A stretch of 50,862 nt of DNA from Nocardia testacea NBRC 100365 (GTDB lineage Bacteria; Actinomycetota; Actinomycetes; Mycobacteriales; Mycobacteriaceae), in assembly GCF_000308775.1 (NCBI RefSeq), contig NZ_BAGJ01000127.1:1-50862 (forward strand). Direction: 5' to 3'. Below the pieces are notes generated by a model. It was not told where the DNA came from and did no database searches. It worked only from the letters and a program-made list of their open reading frames with translations. Position 1 is the stretch's first letter; every line of letters begins with the position of its first letter. Positions 17,058-26,876 of the stretch are shown here, piece after piece. The position numbers and the translations under genes were made by a program.

Positions 17058-19325
17058 GTGACTGTTATTTCGCACAGCCCGTTCACCGCAACACTTCTCG
17101 GACTCCCCCGGGTGGGGCCACGCCGGGAACTCAAACGCGCGACCGAGTCCTACTGGGCGGGCCGGATCGATGCGGCGCGGCTGCACGAAACCGCCCGCGC
17201 GCTACGCCGCGACCAGTACGCGGCGCTGACCGCCGCCGGCCTGGATTCGATCCCCGTCGGCACTTTCTCCTATTACGACCAGATGCTCGATACGGCCGCC
17301 CTCCTCGGCGCCCTCCCCGCCCGGGTCGCCGGGATCGAGGATCGGCTGGACCGCTATTTCGCCGCCGCGCGCGGAACCGAATCGGTGGAACCGCTGGAGA
17401 TGACCAAGTGGTTCGACACCAACTACCACTATCTGGTCCCCGAGCTCGGCTCCGACACCACCTTCGGCCTGCACCCGGAGGATCTGCTGGCGCAGGTCAC
17501 CGAAGCGATCGGACTCGGCGTACCGGCCCGGCCCGTGGTCATCGGACCGGTCACCTTCCTGAAACTGGCCAAGACCACCGGCGGCGCGGCGCTGGACCGG
17601 ATCGACGAACTGATCCCGCTGTACGCGGAGTTGCTGCGGCTGCTCGCCGACGCGGGCGCGGACTGGGTGCAACTCGACGAACCCGCGCTGGTCACCGATC
17701 TCACCGCGGCGGAACTGGCGACGGTCCGTCGGGTCTACACCGAGCTCACCGCGGCGCCGCGGCGACCGGCGGTGCTGGTGGCGACCTATTTCGGGCATCC
17801 GGGTGCCGCCCTGGAAGCGCTGGCCGCCACCGAAGTCGAAGGTATCGCCGTCGATCTGGTCGCGGGCACCGAGGTCGCCGATGTGGCGGCGATCCCCGCG
17901 CTGGCACATAAACTGCTGGTCGCGGGAGTCGTCGACGGGCGCAATGTCTGGCGCACCGATCTCGACGACGCACTGTCGACGCTGGCCACCCTGCTGGGCA
18001 GCGTGGGAGCGCTCGCGGTGTCCACGTCCTGCTCGCTACTGCATGTCCCGTACTCACTGGCGGTGGAGACGCGCCTCGACGACGCGCTGCGCTCCTGGCT
18101 CGCCTTCGGCGCCGAGAAGACCGCCGAGGTGCGGACCCTGGCCACGGGCCTGAACTCCGGCACCGAGGCGATCGCCGCGGAGCTGGACACCGCCCGCGCC
18201 GCCGCGGCGAGCCGCCGCGCCGATCCGCGGATCCACAATGCGCGGGTGCGGGCGCGGCTGGCCGCGCTGGGTGCGGAGGCCGTGCGGCGGGCCCCCGCCG
18301 AACAGCGCCGGGCACTGCAGCGGGAGCACCTGCACCTGCCGCCGCTGCCGACCACCACCATCGGCTCCTACCCACAGACCTCGGCCATCCGGCTGGCCCG
18401 GGCGGCGCTGCGGGCCGGGGAGATCGACCGGGCCGAGTACGTCCGGCGGATGCGGGCGGAGATCGGCGAAGTCATCGCCCTGCAGGAGAAGCTCGAGCTC
18501 GATGTCCTCGTGCACGGCGAACCGGAACGCAACGATATGGTGCAGTACTTCGCCGAACAGCTCGACGGATTCGCGGCGACCGAGCTGGGCTGGGTGCAGT
18601 CCTACGGCACCCGCTGTGTGCGCCCGCCCATCCTGTTCGGTGACGTCTCCCGTCCCGCCGCCATGACGGTGGAGTGGATCGCCTACGCGCAGTCGCTCAC
18701 CGGCAAACCGGTCAAGGGCATGCTCACCGGCCCGGTGACCATCCTGGCCTGGTCCTTCGTCCGCGACGATCAGCCGCCGGCGGATTCGGCCCGGCAGGTG
18801 GCCCTGGCTATCCGGGACGAGACGGTGGACCTGCAGAACGCGGGGATCCGGATCGTCCAGGTCGACGAGCCCGCCCTGCGGGAACTGCTGCCGTTGCGGG
18901 CGGCCGATCAGCAGGAGTACCTGGACTGGTCGGTGCACGCGTTCCGGCTGGCGACCTCCGGGGTGGCCGACTCCGTCCAGATCCACACCCACCTGTGCTA
19001 TTCGGAGTTCGGTGAGGTGATCGACGCCATCGCCGGGCTGGACGCCGATGTCACGTCCATCGAGGCCGCCCGCTCACATATGGAGGTACTGGACGATCTG
19101 AATGCCTCGGGATTCGCCGCCGGCGTGGGCCCGGGTGTCTACGATATCCACTCGCCCCGGGTGCCCGGTGTCGAGGAGATCACGACGTCCCTGCGGGCCG
19201 CGCTGAAAGCTGTTCCCGCCGAACGTCTCTGGGTCAATCCCGACTGCGGCCTGAAGACCCGGGGCCTGGCCGAGGTGGAGGCCTCCCTGCGCAATATGGT
19301 GGCCGCCGCCCGCGCCGTCCGCTGA
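17058..19325 (+). CDS. metE: Cobalamin-independent methionine synthase
   Basis: A 755-residue MetE: transfers methyl from 5-methyltetrahydropteroyltri-glutamate to homocysteine. Two (beta/alpha)8 barrels: the N-terminal one begins [19 protein letters not shown], the C-terminal one begins near residue 430 ([19 protein letters not shown]). Zinc ligands appear in [13 protein letters not shown] (His and Cys) and [10 protein letters not shown] (Cys). The GTG at 17058 is chosen: GGAGAA lies just upstream and the product has the usual family length, whereas the longer frame runs into the riboswitch. Control by the upstream cobalamin riboswitch is expected. Followed by a strong hairpin terminator. 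Confidence 0.97.
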   Translation: MTVISHSPFTATLLGLPRVGPRRELKRATESYWAGRIDAARLHETARALRRDQYAALTAAGLDSIPVGTFSYYDQMLDTAALLGALPARVAGIEDRLDRYFAAARGTESVEPLEMTKWFDTNYHYLVPELGSDTTFGLHPEDLLAQVTEAIGLGVPARPVVIGPVTFLKLAKTTGGAALDRIDELIPLYAELLRLLADAGADWVQLDEPALVTDLTAAELATVRRVYTELTAAPRRPAVLVATYFGHPGAALEALAATEVEGIAVDLVAGTEVADVAAIPALAHKLLVAGVVDGRNVWRTDLDDALSTLATLLGSVGALAVSTSCSLLHVPYSLAVETRLDDALRSWLAFGAEKTAEVRTLATGLNSGTEAIAAELDTARAAAASRRADPRIHNARVRARLAALGAEAVRRAPAEQRRALQREHLHLPPLPTTTIGSYPQTSAIRLARAALRAGEIDRAEYVRRMRAEIGEVIALQEKLELDVLVHGEPERNDMVQYFAEQLDGFAATELGWVQSYGTRCVRPPILFGDVSRPAAMTVEWIAYAQSLTGKPVKGMLTGPVTILAWSFVRDDQPPADSARQVALAIRDETVDLQNAGIRIVQVDEPALRELLPLRAADQQEYLDWSVHAFRLATSGVADSVQIHTHLCYSEFGEVIDAIAGLDADVTSIEAARSHMEVLDDLNASGFAAGVGPGVYDIHSPRVPGVEEITTSLRAALKAVPAERLWVNPDCGLKTRGLAEVEASLRNMVAAARAVR

Positions 19326-19330
19326 AATCC

Positions 19331-19363
19331 CGGCCCGGGCCGCACCTCGCGCGGCCCGGGCCG
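19331..19363 (+). terminator. Hairpin terminator after metE
   Basis: CGGCCCGGGCCGC and GCGGCCCGGGCCG form a perfect 13-bp stem with a 7-nt loop, starting 5 nt after the metE stop. The U-tract is weak (TTCAGCCTTCC), as is usual in actinobacteria. Confidence 0.7.
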
Positions 19364-19364
19364 T

Positions 19365-19517
19365 TCAGCCTTCCAGCTCCCCCGCGCCGGGTTCCCGGCG
19401 TTTCGTCCGCCGGGCCACACAGTGCTGGCAGGTCTGCGCCACCCGCAGCACCGGCCGGATCCGCGCCGGTGCGGACCGCCCCCGCCGTACCGCCCGGCAC
19501 CCCTGTCTTTCCTCCAT
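19365..19517 (-). CDS. Hypothetical small Arg-rich CxxC protein (50 aa)
   Basis: Short frame with an ATG at 19517 preceded by AAAGGGG (8 nt spacing). The product is basic with a CQHC pair in VLRVAQTCQHCVARRTKRRE, possibly a small metal or nucleic-acid binding peptide. It lies downstream of recG on the same strand and ends at the metE terminator. I do not recognise a family; it could be a chance frame in GC-rich DNA. Confidence 0.35.
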   Translation of the reverse strand: MEERQGCRAVRRGRSAPARIRPVLRVAQTCQHCVARRTKRREPGAGELEG

Positions 19518-19597
19518 GACGCCAACCCCTTTCCCCTCGGCGATTCCGTTGCCAGGTTTGACGCCGAGCGTCCCGGCCCGGTTCCCGCGCGCGGTGA

Positions 19598-21856
19598 TCA
19601 GGATTTGGCCAGGTATTCCAGGCGTTCGGAATCGACGGCGGCGTACATCATCGCCGCCAGGCCGGGATGCCGGGTCAGCCCGGGATCCTGCTCCACCACG
19701 GTGCGGGCCAGCTCCTGGGCGGCGGTGATGACCTCGAGATCGTCGAGCAGCGAGAGCAGGCGCAGCGACCGGGTGGTGCCCGACTGCGCCGCACCGAGCA
19801 CATCGCCCTCGCGCCGCTGCCGCAGATCGAGTACCGACAGTTCGAATCCGTCGGTGGTGGCGGCGACGGCCTCCAGCCTCGTCATCGCCGGGCCGCCGGG
19901 CGCGGCATCGGTGATCAGCAGGCACAACCCGGGATGCGCGCCGCGCCCGATCCGGCCCCGGAGCTGGTGCAGCTGGCTCACCCCGAACCGATCGGCGTCC
20001 ACGATCACCATCACGGTCGCGTTCGGGACGTCCACGCCCACCTCGACCACCGTCGTACACACCAGCACATCGATATCGCCGGCATTGAAGTCGCGCATCA
20101 CCTGGTCTTTTTCATCCGACGGCAGCCGTCCGTGCAGCAGCCCGATCCGCAGGTGCGCGAGCGGTCCGGTACGCAGACGGTCGAAGACATCGACCACGGC
20201 CTGGGTCGACGGAGCTTCCTTCTCCGCGGCTTTCTTGCCCCGCGCCCCGGCACCGTCCTCGTCGTCTCCGATCCGCGAGCACACGACATAGGCCTGCCGG
20301 CCCGCACCGACCTCCTCGGTGATCCGTTCCCACGCCCGGTCCACCCAGTTGGGATGGACCCGGCGCGGTACCACCTTCGACTGGATCGGCGAACGCCCCC
20401 GGGGCAGTTCGGTGAGGGTCGAGGTCTCCAGGTCGCCCAGGGTGGTCATGGCGATGGTGCGCGGGATCGGGGTCGCGGTCATCACCAGCAAGTGCGGGGA
20501 GAAGCCCGATTTCGCCTTGGCCCGCAGCGCATCGCGCTGCTCCACCCCGAAGCGGTGCTGTTCGTCCACCACCACCAGACCCAGATCGAAGAATTCGACC
20601 GCGTCCTGGATGAGTGCGTGGGTACCGATCACGATGCCCGCGTCCCCGGTCACCGCCGCGAGCAGGGCGGCTCGCTTCGTCGCGGCCGGCATGGACCCGG
20701 TCACCAGCGTCACCCGGGTCGCGGTCTCGGCCGCGCCCAGCTCCCCCGCCTGCCCGAGATCGCCCAGCATCGCCCGCAGCGACCGGTAGTGCTGCGCGGC
20801 GAGCACCTCGGTGGGCGCAAGCAGCGCACACTGCTGACCCGCGTCGATCACCTGCAACATGGCGTGCAACGCGACGATGGTCTTACCCGAACCCACCTCG
20901 CCCTGCAGCAGCCGGTGCATGGGCTGTTCCCGGGACAGATCCGCCGAGATCTCGCCTATGACGCCGCGCTGTCCCGCGGTGAGTTCGAACGGCAGCCGCT
21001 CGTCGAAGGCGGCGACGATTCCGTCCGCGCGCCGCGGACAGGCCCGGGCCGTGCGGCCGGAGACCTCGTGCCGGCGTTCGGCGAGCACCAGCTGCAATGC
21101 CAGTGCCTCGTCGAAACGCAGCCGTTCCCGGGCGCGTTCGATATCGGAGGTGCGTTCGGGCAGGTGGATCAGGCGCAGCGCATCGCCCACCGGCATCAGT
21201 TCCCGTTCGTCGCGCACCTCGGCGGGCAACGGATCGGCGAGCGGGTCGAGCTGATCGAGAATCTGCCGGACACAGGCCAGGATCTCCCAGCTCTGCACCT
21301 TGGCCGTCGCCGGATAAACCGGGATGAACTCGCGGTCGAAAAAGGACATGTCCACACCGCCCGCGCCCTTCGCGCTCTGCGCGATCCCGCGCAGGTCACC
21401 CCCGCCGCGCACGGTGGTCAGGGCCGGCTCCTCGTCGTCGGCCTCCGGCAGGATCAGATATCCCGGATGGCTGAGATTCCACTGACCGGGCCGCCAGTAG
21501 TTGACCGTGCCCGACATCATGGCCCGGACACCCTGGCGGACCGCGTATTTCACCTTGTCGCCATTGAAGAAGGTGACATCCACGCCGCGCCCGCCGCCGG
21601 TGTCGAGCACCACCTTCAGCAGCGACCCGCGCCGCTGCCGCATCGGCCGCAGATCCGCCTTGGTGACCCGCCCGATCACGGTGATATGCGCCCCGTCCTC
21701 CGGCGCCTCCTCGGTGAGCGGCTGCCCCTGGGTGGCGTAGCGCAGCGGATAGTGGCGCAGCAGATCTTCCACGGTGTGCATATCGAACGCGTCCGCCAGC
21801 GACGCGGCGGCCTTCGCGCCGAGCAGATGGTCGAGCCGGTCGCTCAGTGTCGCCAT
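19598..21856 (-). CDS. recG: ATP-dependent DNA helicase RecG
   Basis: A 752-residue branch-migrating helicase acting on stalled forks and Holliday junctions. An N-terminal OB-fold wedge domain (about 1-170) is followed by two superfamily-2 helicase lobes: Walker A GEVGSGKTIVALHAM near residue 318, DEAH-type VVVDEQHRFGVEQR near 420, motif III MTATPIPRTIAMT, and the C-terminal lobe with VVEVGVDVPNATVM and QLHQLRGRIGRG. A RecG-specific spacer carrying KKAAEKEAPST is present. It starts with ATG 49 nt downstream of the DAK2 gene, on the same strand. Confidence 0.96.
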   Translation of the reverse strand: MATLSDRLDHLLGAKAAASLADAFDMHTVEDLLRHYPLRYATQGQPLTEEAPEDGAHITVIGRVTKADLRPMRQRRGSLLKVVLDTGGGRGVDVTFFNGDKVKYAVRQGVRAMMSGTVNYWRPGQWNLSHPGYLILPEADDEEPALTTVRGGGDLRGIAQSAKGAGGVDMSFFDREFIPVYPATAKVQSWEILACVRQILDQLDPLADPLPAEVRDERELMPVGDALRLIHLPERTSDIERARERLRFDEALALQLVLAERRHEVSGRTARACPRRADGIVAAFDERLPFELTAGQRGVIGEISADLSREQPMHRLLQGEVGSGKTIVALHAMLQVIDAGQQCALLAPTEVLAAQHYRSLRAMLGDLGQAGELGAAETATRVTLVTGSMPAATKRAALLAAVTGDAGIVIGTHALIQDAVEFFDLGLVVVDEQHRFGVEQRDALRAKAKSGFSPHLLVMTATPIPRTIAMTTLGDLETSTLTELPRGRSPIQSKVVPRRVHPNWVDRAWERITEEVGAGRQAYVVCSRIGDDEDGAGARGKKAAEKEAPSTQAVVDVFDRLRTGPLAHLRIGLLHGRLPSDEKDQVMRDFNAGDIDVLVCTTVVEVGVDVPNATVMVIVDADRFGVSQLHQLRGRIGRGAHPGLCLLITDAAPGGPAMTRLEAVAATTDGFELSVLDLRQRREGDVLGAAQSGTTRSLRLLSLLDDLEVITAAQELARTVVEQDPGLTRHPGLAAMMYAAVDSERLEYLAKS

Positions 21857-21904
21857 CGCGCTACTCCTGTCCCCTCGGCCCGCGGCGGCGGGTCCGGCGG
21901 ATAC

Positions 21905-23656
21905 TCATTCCACACCGATCTGTATCAGGTCGCCCTGCTGGCCTCCGGCATACACCGTGACCTCCACACCGGGGAATTCGTCACCGATATGCCGCGCGAG
22001 GTCGTCGGCGAGCCCGTCCGGCGCCGCCGCGCCGACCAGCAGTGTCACCAGTTCGCCGCCCAGCCCGAGCATCCGGTTCAGCAGGGTCTCGCCCGCGGCC
22101 CGGGTATCCCGGTCGATAACCACCACATCGTGGCCCACCAGGCCGAGTCCGTCGCCGGAAGCGCAGGTCCCGACCATGGTGAGCGCTCGCCCACCGGCGC
22201 GGCGCAGCGCGCCCCAGCGGGTGCTCGCGGCCGCCTCGGACATGGTGAAGGCATCGTCCACGGCGATCCGGGCCCGATCGTGTACCGCCAGCGCCGCGAG
22301 ACCCTGGACCATGCTGGCGCTGGGCAGCAGCAGTACGTCGCGGCGCGCGTCACGCGCCGCCGCCCCGACCGCCACCAGCTCGTGGGCCGGGAGCGCACCG
22401 TTGGGAAGTACCAGCACCTCCCGATGCGGGAGCTGCCGGATAGCCGCCAGCAGTACCGCCGATTCCAGCGTCCGTCCGGCATTCAGCACCACCGCGCCGC
22501 CCGCTTCGAAGAGCGCCGCCGCACCCGCGCCGGACGCGACGGCGAGCACCCCACGATCGGCGGGCTCGCCGAGGCGTCCACTGATCTGCCGGAGGGCACG
22601 GTCGTGCACCTGCCGGCTGTCCGCCGCTTCCCGCACCCCGGTGACCACGGCACCGCCGGGATGCGGGCCGCCGTCCCCGGACGCGGAGGCCTCGGTCAGG
22701 TGCTCGATACGGATCGTGTGCGGACGGCCCACGGCGAGGCCGGCCTCCACCGCCGCCCCCGCGTCCGCGCAGTGCACATGGACCGACCAGCCACCGACGC
22801 CGTCGGCGGCCACCACCACCGAATCCCCCAGCGCGGCCAGCCGGGAACGCAGCTCGGCGGCGAGATCCACGCGACCCCCGTCGATCCGGTACATCACCTC
22901 GTAACGCTGTGCCGGTCCGGGCCGCGCCGCCGGCGTGCGGATATCCGCGGGCCGGTACTCGGCGCGCACGGGCGTCTCACCGGTCACCACGGTGACCAGC
23001 CCGTCCAGCAGCACCAGCAACCCACGCGCACCGGCATCCACGACCCCGGCGTCGCGCAGCACCGCCAACTGGTCGCGGGTGTCCTCCAGCGCCCGCGCCG
23101 CCGCGTCGGCTCCGGCGCGCACCACCGCCGCCAGCCCCGGCTCGGCACACCGGTGCGCCGCAGCCCCCGCCCGGTCGAGAACCGTGAGGATGGTGCCCTC
23201 CACCGGATCGCTCAGGCTTCCCCGGACCAGGGCGGCCGCCCGCGCCAACGCGGTCCGGTAGGTGAGTTCGGTCAGCGCCGCGTCCACCGTCGCGTCCGCG
23301 ATACCCCGCAATACCTGGGACACGATGATGCCGGAGTTGCCCCGGGCCCCCGCGGTCGCGCCGCGGGCCAGTGCCGCGGCCACCGCGCGGGCGGAGGGCC
23401 GGTCCGGCTCACCGTCGGCACCCGCCGCCGGGAGCCGCGCTTCCGCGACGGCGGCGCGCATGGTCGCCAGGAGGTTGGTCCCGGTGTCGGAGTCCGGTAC
23501 CGGAAAGACGTTGAGGGCATCGATCTCCGCGCGCCGCTGTTCGAGCGCGGCCACACAGAGATGACCCCAGGCCAGGAGTTCGGCCCCGCCCAGCCCGCCG
23601 TCCGCGGATCCGGTGACCGGCGAACCCTCGCCGCTCACCTGCCGGGTCTCGGGCAC
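21905..23656 (-). CDS. DAK2 domain protein (FakA / dihydroxyacetone-kinase-like)
   Basis: A 583-residue protein with an N-terminal DAK2 kinase domain (about 20-220; [20 protein letters not shown] and [19 protein letters not shown]) and a C-terminal DegV/FakA-type region ([38 protein letters not shown]). In firmicutes the homologue FakA phosphorylates FakB-bound fatty acids; the actinobacterial role is not established. It is linked to recG as in mycobacteria. GTG 23656 is chosen because GAGGTGAC lies immediately upstream; GTG 23662 is an alternative. Confidence 0.85.
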   Translation of the reverse strand: MPETRQVSGEGSPVTGSADGGLGGAELLAWGHLCVAALEQRRAEIDALNVFPVPDSDTGTNLLATMRAAVAEARLPAAGADGEPDRPSARAVAAALARGATAGARGNSGIIVSQVLRGIADATVDAALTELTYRTALARAAALVRGSLSDPVEGTILTVLDRAGAAAHRCAEPGLAAVVRAGADAAARALEDTRDQLAVLRDAGVVDAGARGLLVLLDGLVTVVTGETPVRAEYRPADIRTPAARPGPAQRYEVMYRIDGGRVDLAAELRSRLAALGDSVVVAADGVGGWSVHVHCADAGAAVEAGLAVGRPHTIRIEHLTEASASGDGGPHPGGAVVTGVREAADSRQVHDRALRQISGRLGEPADRGVLAVASGAGAAALFEAGGAVVLNAGRTLESAVLLAAIRQLPHREVLVLPNGALPAHELVAVGAAARDARRDVLLLPSASMVQGLAALAVHDRARIAVDDAFTMSEAAASTRWGALRRAGGRALTMVGTCASGDGLGLVGHDVVVIDRDTRAAGETLLNRMLGLGGELVTLLVGAAAPDGLADDLARHIGDEFPGVEVTVYAGGQQGDLIQIGVE

Positions 23657-23979
23657 CGTCACCTCGTTTCTCGTCGTCGCGGAAGTCGAACGCCAGGTTA
23701 GCGGCCGCTCCCGACATCGTGCCCCGGGACGGGCCGCGTCCAGGGCGCCTCGCAAGGGTTCGCCGGATAAACTACGGCTTGATCGGTCGACCCCGGTTTG
23801 GTGGATCGCGGCGGGTCGGGCTACCCTTGCAGGGTTGCCTGGCGCGGCCGTTCTCGGTCGGCGCTGTCCGATGGTCATCGAATCCGCCGATGCTCGTCGG
23901 CAGGCATGACGACATTGATCAGGATCGACCGCTGTACCGGTGGCAGGTCCCCCATGATGACATGAAGGAGTTCGCGACT

Positions 23980-24171
23980 ATGGCTGCCGTCTGCGACGTC
24001 TGCGCCAAAGGCCCCGGCTTCGGTAAATCGGTCTCGCATTCGCACCGGCGCACCAACCGTCGCTGGAACCCGAATATCCAGACCGTGCGGGCCCAGGTCG
24101 CCCCGGGTAACACCCGCCGGATGAACGTGTGCACCTCCTGCCTGAAGGCGGGCAAGGTGGTCCGCGGCTGA
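23980..24171 (+). CDS. rpmB: 50S ribosomal protein L28
   Basis: A 63-residue L28: [37 protein letters not shown], then [17 protein letters not shown]. Two CxxC pairs make this the zinc-binding form. AAGGAG lies 10 nt upstream of the ATG. A divergent gene pair with DAK2; a weak promoter (TTGGTG, 18 nt, TACCCT, 23798-23827) can be suggested upstream. A 23-bp perfect hairpin follows. Confidence 0.96.
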   Translation: MAAVCDVCAKGPGFGKSVSHSHRRTNRRWNPNIQTVRAQVAPGNTRRMNVCTSCLKAGKVVRG

Positions 24172-24212
24172 TCACCGGGTAACCGGTTTCATCCGTCGGG
24201 CACACAGCTCTT

Positions 24213-24263
24213 CGATACGACCTCGCCCCGGCTCCGCACAGGAGCCGGGGCGAGGTCGTATCG
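24213..24263 (+). terminator. Long perfect hairpin after rpmB
   Basis: Arms of 23 bp (24213-24235 and 24241-24263) pair without mismatch around a GCACA loop, followed by CTTTCC. The position 41 nt after the rpmB stop fits a terminator. It also lies only 6 nt before the SD of the GNAT gene, so it could affect that gene's expression. Confidence 0.75.
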
Positions 24264-24283
24264 CTTTCCGGAAGGAGCCTCGG

Positions 24284-24802
24284 ACGAGTAGCGACACCGG
24301 CAATCCGCACGGCACGGCCGCCCCCTGGACACTCACCGCGCTGCGCCCCGACCACGCCCGGGCCCTGGCCGCCTGCCATATCGCCTGCTGGCGCGAGGCC
24401 TACCGAGGCCTGGTCCCCGACCACGTACTGGCCGCTTTCGATCTCGATCGGCGCGCCGCGATCTGGGAACGCATCGCCGGCGACCATACCGGGCGGATCG
24501 TGGTCGCGGAATCGGGCGACGAGATCGCCGGGTTCACCCACTACGGCCCGCCCCGCGACGAGCCCCCGGTCGCGGAGCGGGAATTGCAGGCCATGTATGT
24601 CCGCGCCGAGTGGTACGGCAGCGGGCTGGCCCGGGCTCTGCTGGACGCGGTACTCGAACCCGAGCGCTCGTGTTCGCTGTGGGTCTTCCGGGACAATCCC
24701 CGGGCCCGGGCCTTCTACACCAAATACGATTTCGTCCCCGACGGCACCGCCCGTGCCGAACGTTTCGCCACGGCCACCGAGATCCGGATGGTGCGACGGT
24801 AG
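24284..24802 (+). CDS. GNAT family N-acetyltransferase (start codon unusual)
   Basis: The frame encodes a complete-looking GNAT acyltransferase: WTLTALRPDHARALAACHIACWREAYRGLVPD (strand 1 and helices 1-2, broken here: WTLTALRPDH then CWREAYRGL), ELQAMYVRAEWYGSGLARALL (acetyl-CoA loop region) and LWVFRDNPRARAFYTKYDF. No ATG, GTG or TTG exists in frame before 24500, which would delete the N-terminal half. A good SD (GGAAGGAG, 24270-24277) is followed after 6 nt by ACG at 24284, used here as the provisional start. Alternatives are a lost start codon or a sequencing error. Substrate unknown. Confidence 0.65.
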   Translation, partial: TSSDTGNPHGTAAPWTLTALRPDHARALAACHIACWREAYRGLVPDHVLAAFDLDRRAAIWERIAGDHTGRIVVAESGDEIAGFTHYGPPRDEPPVAERELQAMYVRAEWYGSGLARALLDAVLEPERSCSLWVFRDNPRARAFYTKYDFVPDGTARAERFATATEIRMVRR

Positions 24803-24841
24803 CGATATCCCGGCGCGGCCGCGCCCAGTAATGTCGCGGCC

Positions 24842-25627
24842 ATGAGCACCGAAGCCGAATACGTCCACATCGAGGACGGGGTCCTGGAGATCACCCTGTC
24901 CACCGCAGCCAAGGGCACCTCCCTGGATTTCGCCGGGGTCGCCGCGGGCACCGCCGCCCTGGCCGGTCTGGGCTCGGATATCGGTGCCGTCCTGCTCACC
25001 GGCGCGGGGCCGAACTTCTGCGCCGGTGGCGATGTCCGTGATTTCGCGGCGGCGACCGACCGTGCCGCACACCTGTATCAACTCGCCGATACCCTGCACG
25101 TTTTCGTCCGGGCGCTGGACAACGCCCCGGTGCCCGTGGTCGCCGCGGTCCATGGCTGGGCCGCCGGCGCCGGAATGAGCCTGGTCTGTGCCGCCGATAT
25201 CGCGGTCGGCGGCCCCGGCACCCGGATGCGCCCCGCCTATCCGGGCGTCGGGCTCAGCCCCGACGGTGGGATGTCGTGGACGCTGCCCCGGCTGGTGGGT
25301 GCGGCGAAAGCCCGCGAAATCCTGCTGACCGACGCGGTACTCGATGCCGCGGAAGCCCAGCGCCTCGGAATTCTGGCCCGGATCGCCGACAGCGACGAAG
25401 CGGTCCGCGACAACGCCCGTGAACTGGCCCGCACGCTGGCCCGCGGACCACGCGCCAGCTACGCCTCCATCCGTAGCCTGCTGAGCCGGTCGGCCACCGC
25501 GACCCTTGCCGAACAATTGGACGCCGAACGCGACGCGATGGGAGCGGCCGCGGGCAGCCCGACCGGCCGCGAAGGTGTGGACGCGTTCCTCGCCAAACGC
25601 GCCCCGGATTATTCCGGGCTGAGCTGA
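24842..25627 (+). CDS. Enoyl-CoA hydratase/isomerase (crotonase) family protein
   Basis: A 261-residue crotonase-fold protein acting on acyl-CoA thioesters. The oxyanion-hole motifs are seen: GAGPNFCAGGDVRDFAA near residue 60 and HGWAAGAGMSLVCAADIAV near 103, followed by YPGVGLSPDGGMSWTLPRLVG, typical of hydratase/isomerases. The exact reaction cannot be assigned. ATG start at 24842, 39 nt after the GNAT gene. It is convergent with the alpha/beta hydrolase. Confidence 0.88.
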   Translation: MSTEAEYVHIEDGVLEITLSTAAKGTSLDFAGVAAGTAALAGLGSDIGAVLLTGAGPNFCAGGDVRDFAAATDRAAHLYQLADTLHVFVRALDNAPVPVVAAVHGWAAGAGMSLVCAADIAVGGPGTRMRPAYPGVGLSPDGGMSWTLPRLVGAAKAREILLTDAVLDAAEAQRLGILARIADSDEAVRDNARELARTLARGPRASYASIRSLLSRSATATLAEQLDAERDAMGAAAGSPTGREGVDAFLAKRAPDYSGLS

Positions 25628-25685
25628 CCGTCCGCTCTCCGGCGGCGCGGGCCCGGTCGGCGCGGGCCGCCGCGGGCGGGCCGGG

Positions 25686-26561
25686 TCAGCGAACCCGGGT
25701 GACGAACTTCGCCACCGCCTCGGTGAACGCGTCGTTGTCGTCGCCGGCGGCCGTATGGGCGGCATTGCCGATCTCGACCAGCTCGGCATGCGGAACCAAT
25801 TCCAGGAATTCCGCGGCGCCCGCGGCGCTCACCACATCCGATTGCAGCCCCCGTACGAGCAGAACCGGGATATCGAGTGCCCGGGCCGCGCCTTCGAGCA
25901 TGCTCGCCATCTCGTCGGGGTCGGCGGCCTTGTCGCCGAGAATGCCCGGATCCCAGTGCCAGTACCAGCGGCCGTCGCGTTGCCGGAGGTTACGCAGCAG
26001 TCCCGCGTTGGATTTGGGCCGAGGCCGGTGCGGAAGGTAGTCGGCCACGGCATCCGCGGCCTCGTCGAGGGTGGCGAATCCGTCGGGGTTCTTGCTCAGG
26101 AAGGTGAGCACGCGATTGACACCCTCGGGTTCGGGCCGGGTGACAATATCCACCAGGACCAGCGCGCCGATCGCGTCGCCACCGGGGGCCGCGGTGGCCA
26201 GCAGCCCGGTGATACCGCCCATACTGGCGCCGACCACCACCACGGGGCCGCCGCCCAGCTGTTCCAGAACCGCGAGTACATCGCCGACCATGGCCTCGTA
26301 GCGGTAGTCGCGATCGAGTGCCCATTGGCTGTCACCGTGGCCGCGCGCGTCCAGCGTGACCGCCCGGATTCCCGCGGCGCCGAGCTGCGCCCCGGTTCGT
26401 TTCCAGGAATGCCGGGTCTGGCCGCCGCCGTGCAGGAAGAGCACGGCCGGGCCGTCCGGCGGGCCGTACCGGTCCGCAACGAGCTCGATCCCGCCCCGGC
26501 CGCGTAACAGCAGCTGGACGGGATCGAGCAAATTGTTCGCATTACTCACGATTTTCAGCAT
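25686..26561 (-). CDS. Alpha/beta hydrolase
   Basis: A 291-residue alpha/beta-hydrolase. Oxyanion motif LFLHGGGQTRHSW near residue 42, DARGHGDS, nucleophile elbow VVVGASMGGITG (Ser near 113), an acidic residue after VLLVRGLQSDVV and catalytic His in GNAAHTAAGDDND near 270. Substrate unknown; the family includes esterases, epoxide hydrolases and C-C hydrolases. It begins 38 nt after the small exported protein gene on the same strand. Confidence 0.9.
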   Translation of the reverse strand: MLKIVSNANNLLDPVQLLLRGRGGIELVADRYGPPDGPAVLFLHGGGQTRHSWKRTGAQLGAAGIRAVTLDARGHGDSQWALDRDYRYEAMVGDVLAVLEQLGGGPVVVVGASMGGITGLLATAAPGGDAIGALVLVDIVTRPEPEGVNRVLTFLSKNPDGFATLDEAADAVADYLPHRPRPKSNAGLLRNLRQRDGRWYWHWDPGILGDKAADPDEMASMLEGAARALDIPVLLVRGLQSDVVSAAGAAEFLELVPHAELVEIGNAAHTAAGDDNDAFTEAVAKFVTRVR

Positions 26562-26599
26562 CGCAAATATGCGGGCGTTACGCCGTACGAACGGACGAA

Positions 26600-26839
26600 T
26601 CAGCAGTCCAGGTCCATGGCGCTCAGGGTCCGCTGGAAGAGGCAGGCGCCTTTGGCGTTCACCGAGGCCGAGATCGTGGACGAGCCGGTCGAGGTGAAAT
26701 CCTCGGCGATCGGGGCCGCGGGATCGGTCGCCGGACTCATCGGTTCCAGGGTCAGCGGGGCCGCTCCGGCCGTCGCTCCGGCCGCCCCCGTCAGGGCGGC
26801 GCCCAACGCGAGCGAGGCGGTGATGCCGCGCAGTTTCAT
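26600..26839 (-). CDS. Small exported protein of unknown function (79 aa)
   Basis: ATG at 26839 with a strong GAGGAGC SD. The N-terminus MKLRGITASLALGAALTGAA is a clear Sec signal peptide, probably cleaved after TAGA/A near residue 26. The mature part is about 53 residues, with Thr/Ser-rich sequence and two cysteines (GACLFQ and the C-terminal residue in MDLDC) that could form one disulfide. No family recognised. Between ung and the alpha/beta hydrolase, same strand. Confidence 0.75.
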   Translation of the reverse strand: MKLRGITASLALGAALTGAAGATAGAAPLTLEPMSPATDPAAPIAEDFTSTGSSTISASVNAKGACLFQRTLSAMDLDC

Positions 26840-26876
26840 ATGTGCTCCTCTATCTTGTTTCTCTTTCGACGCCCAC

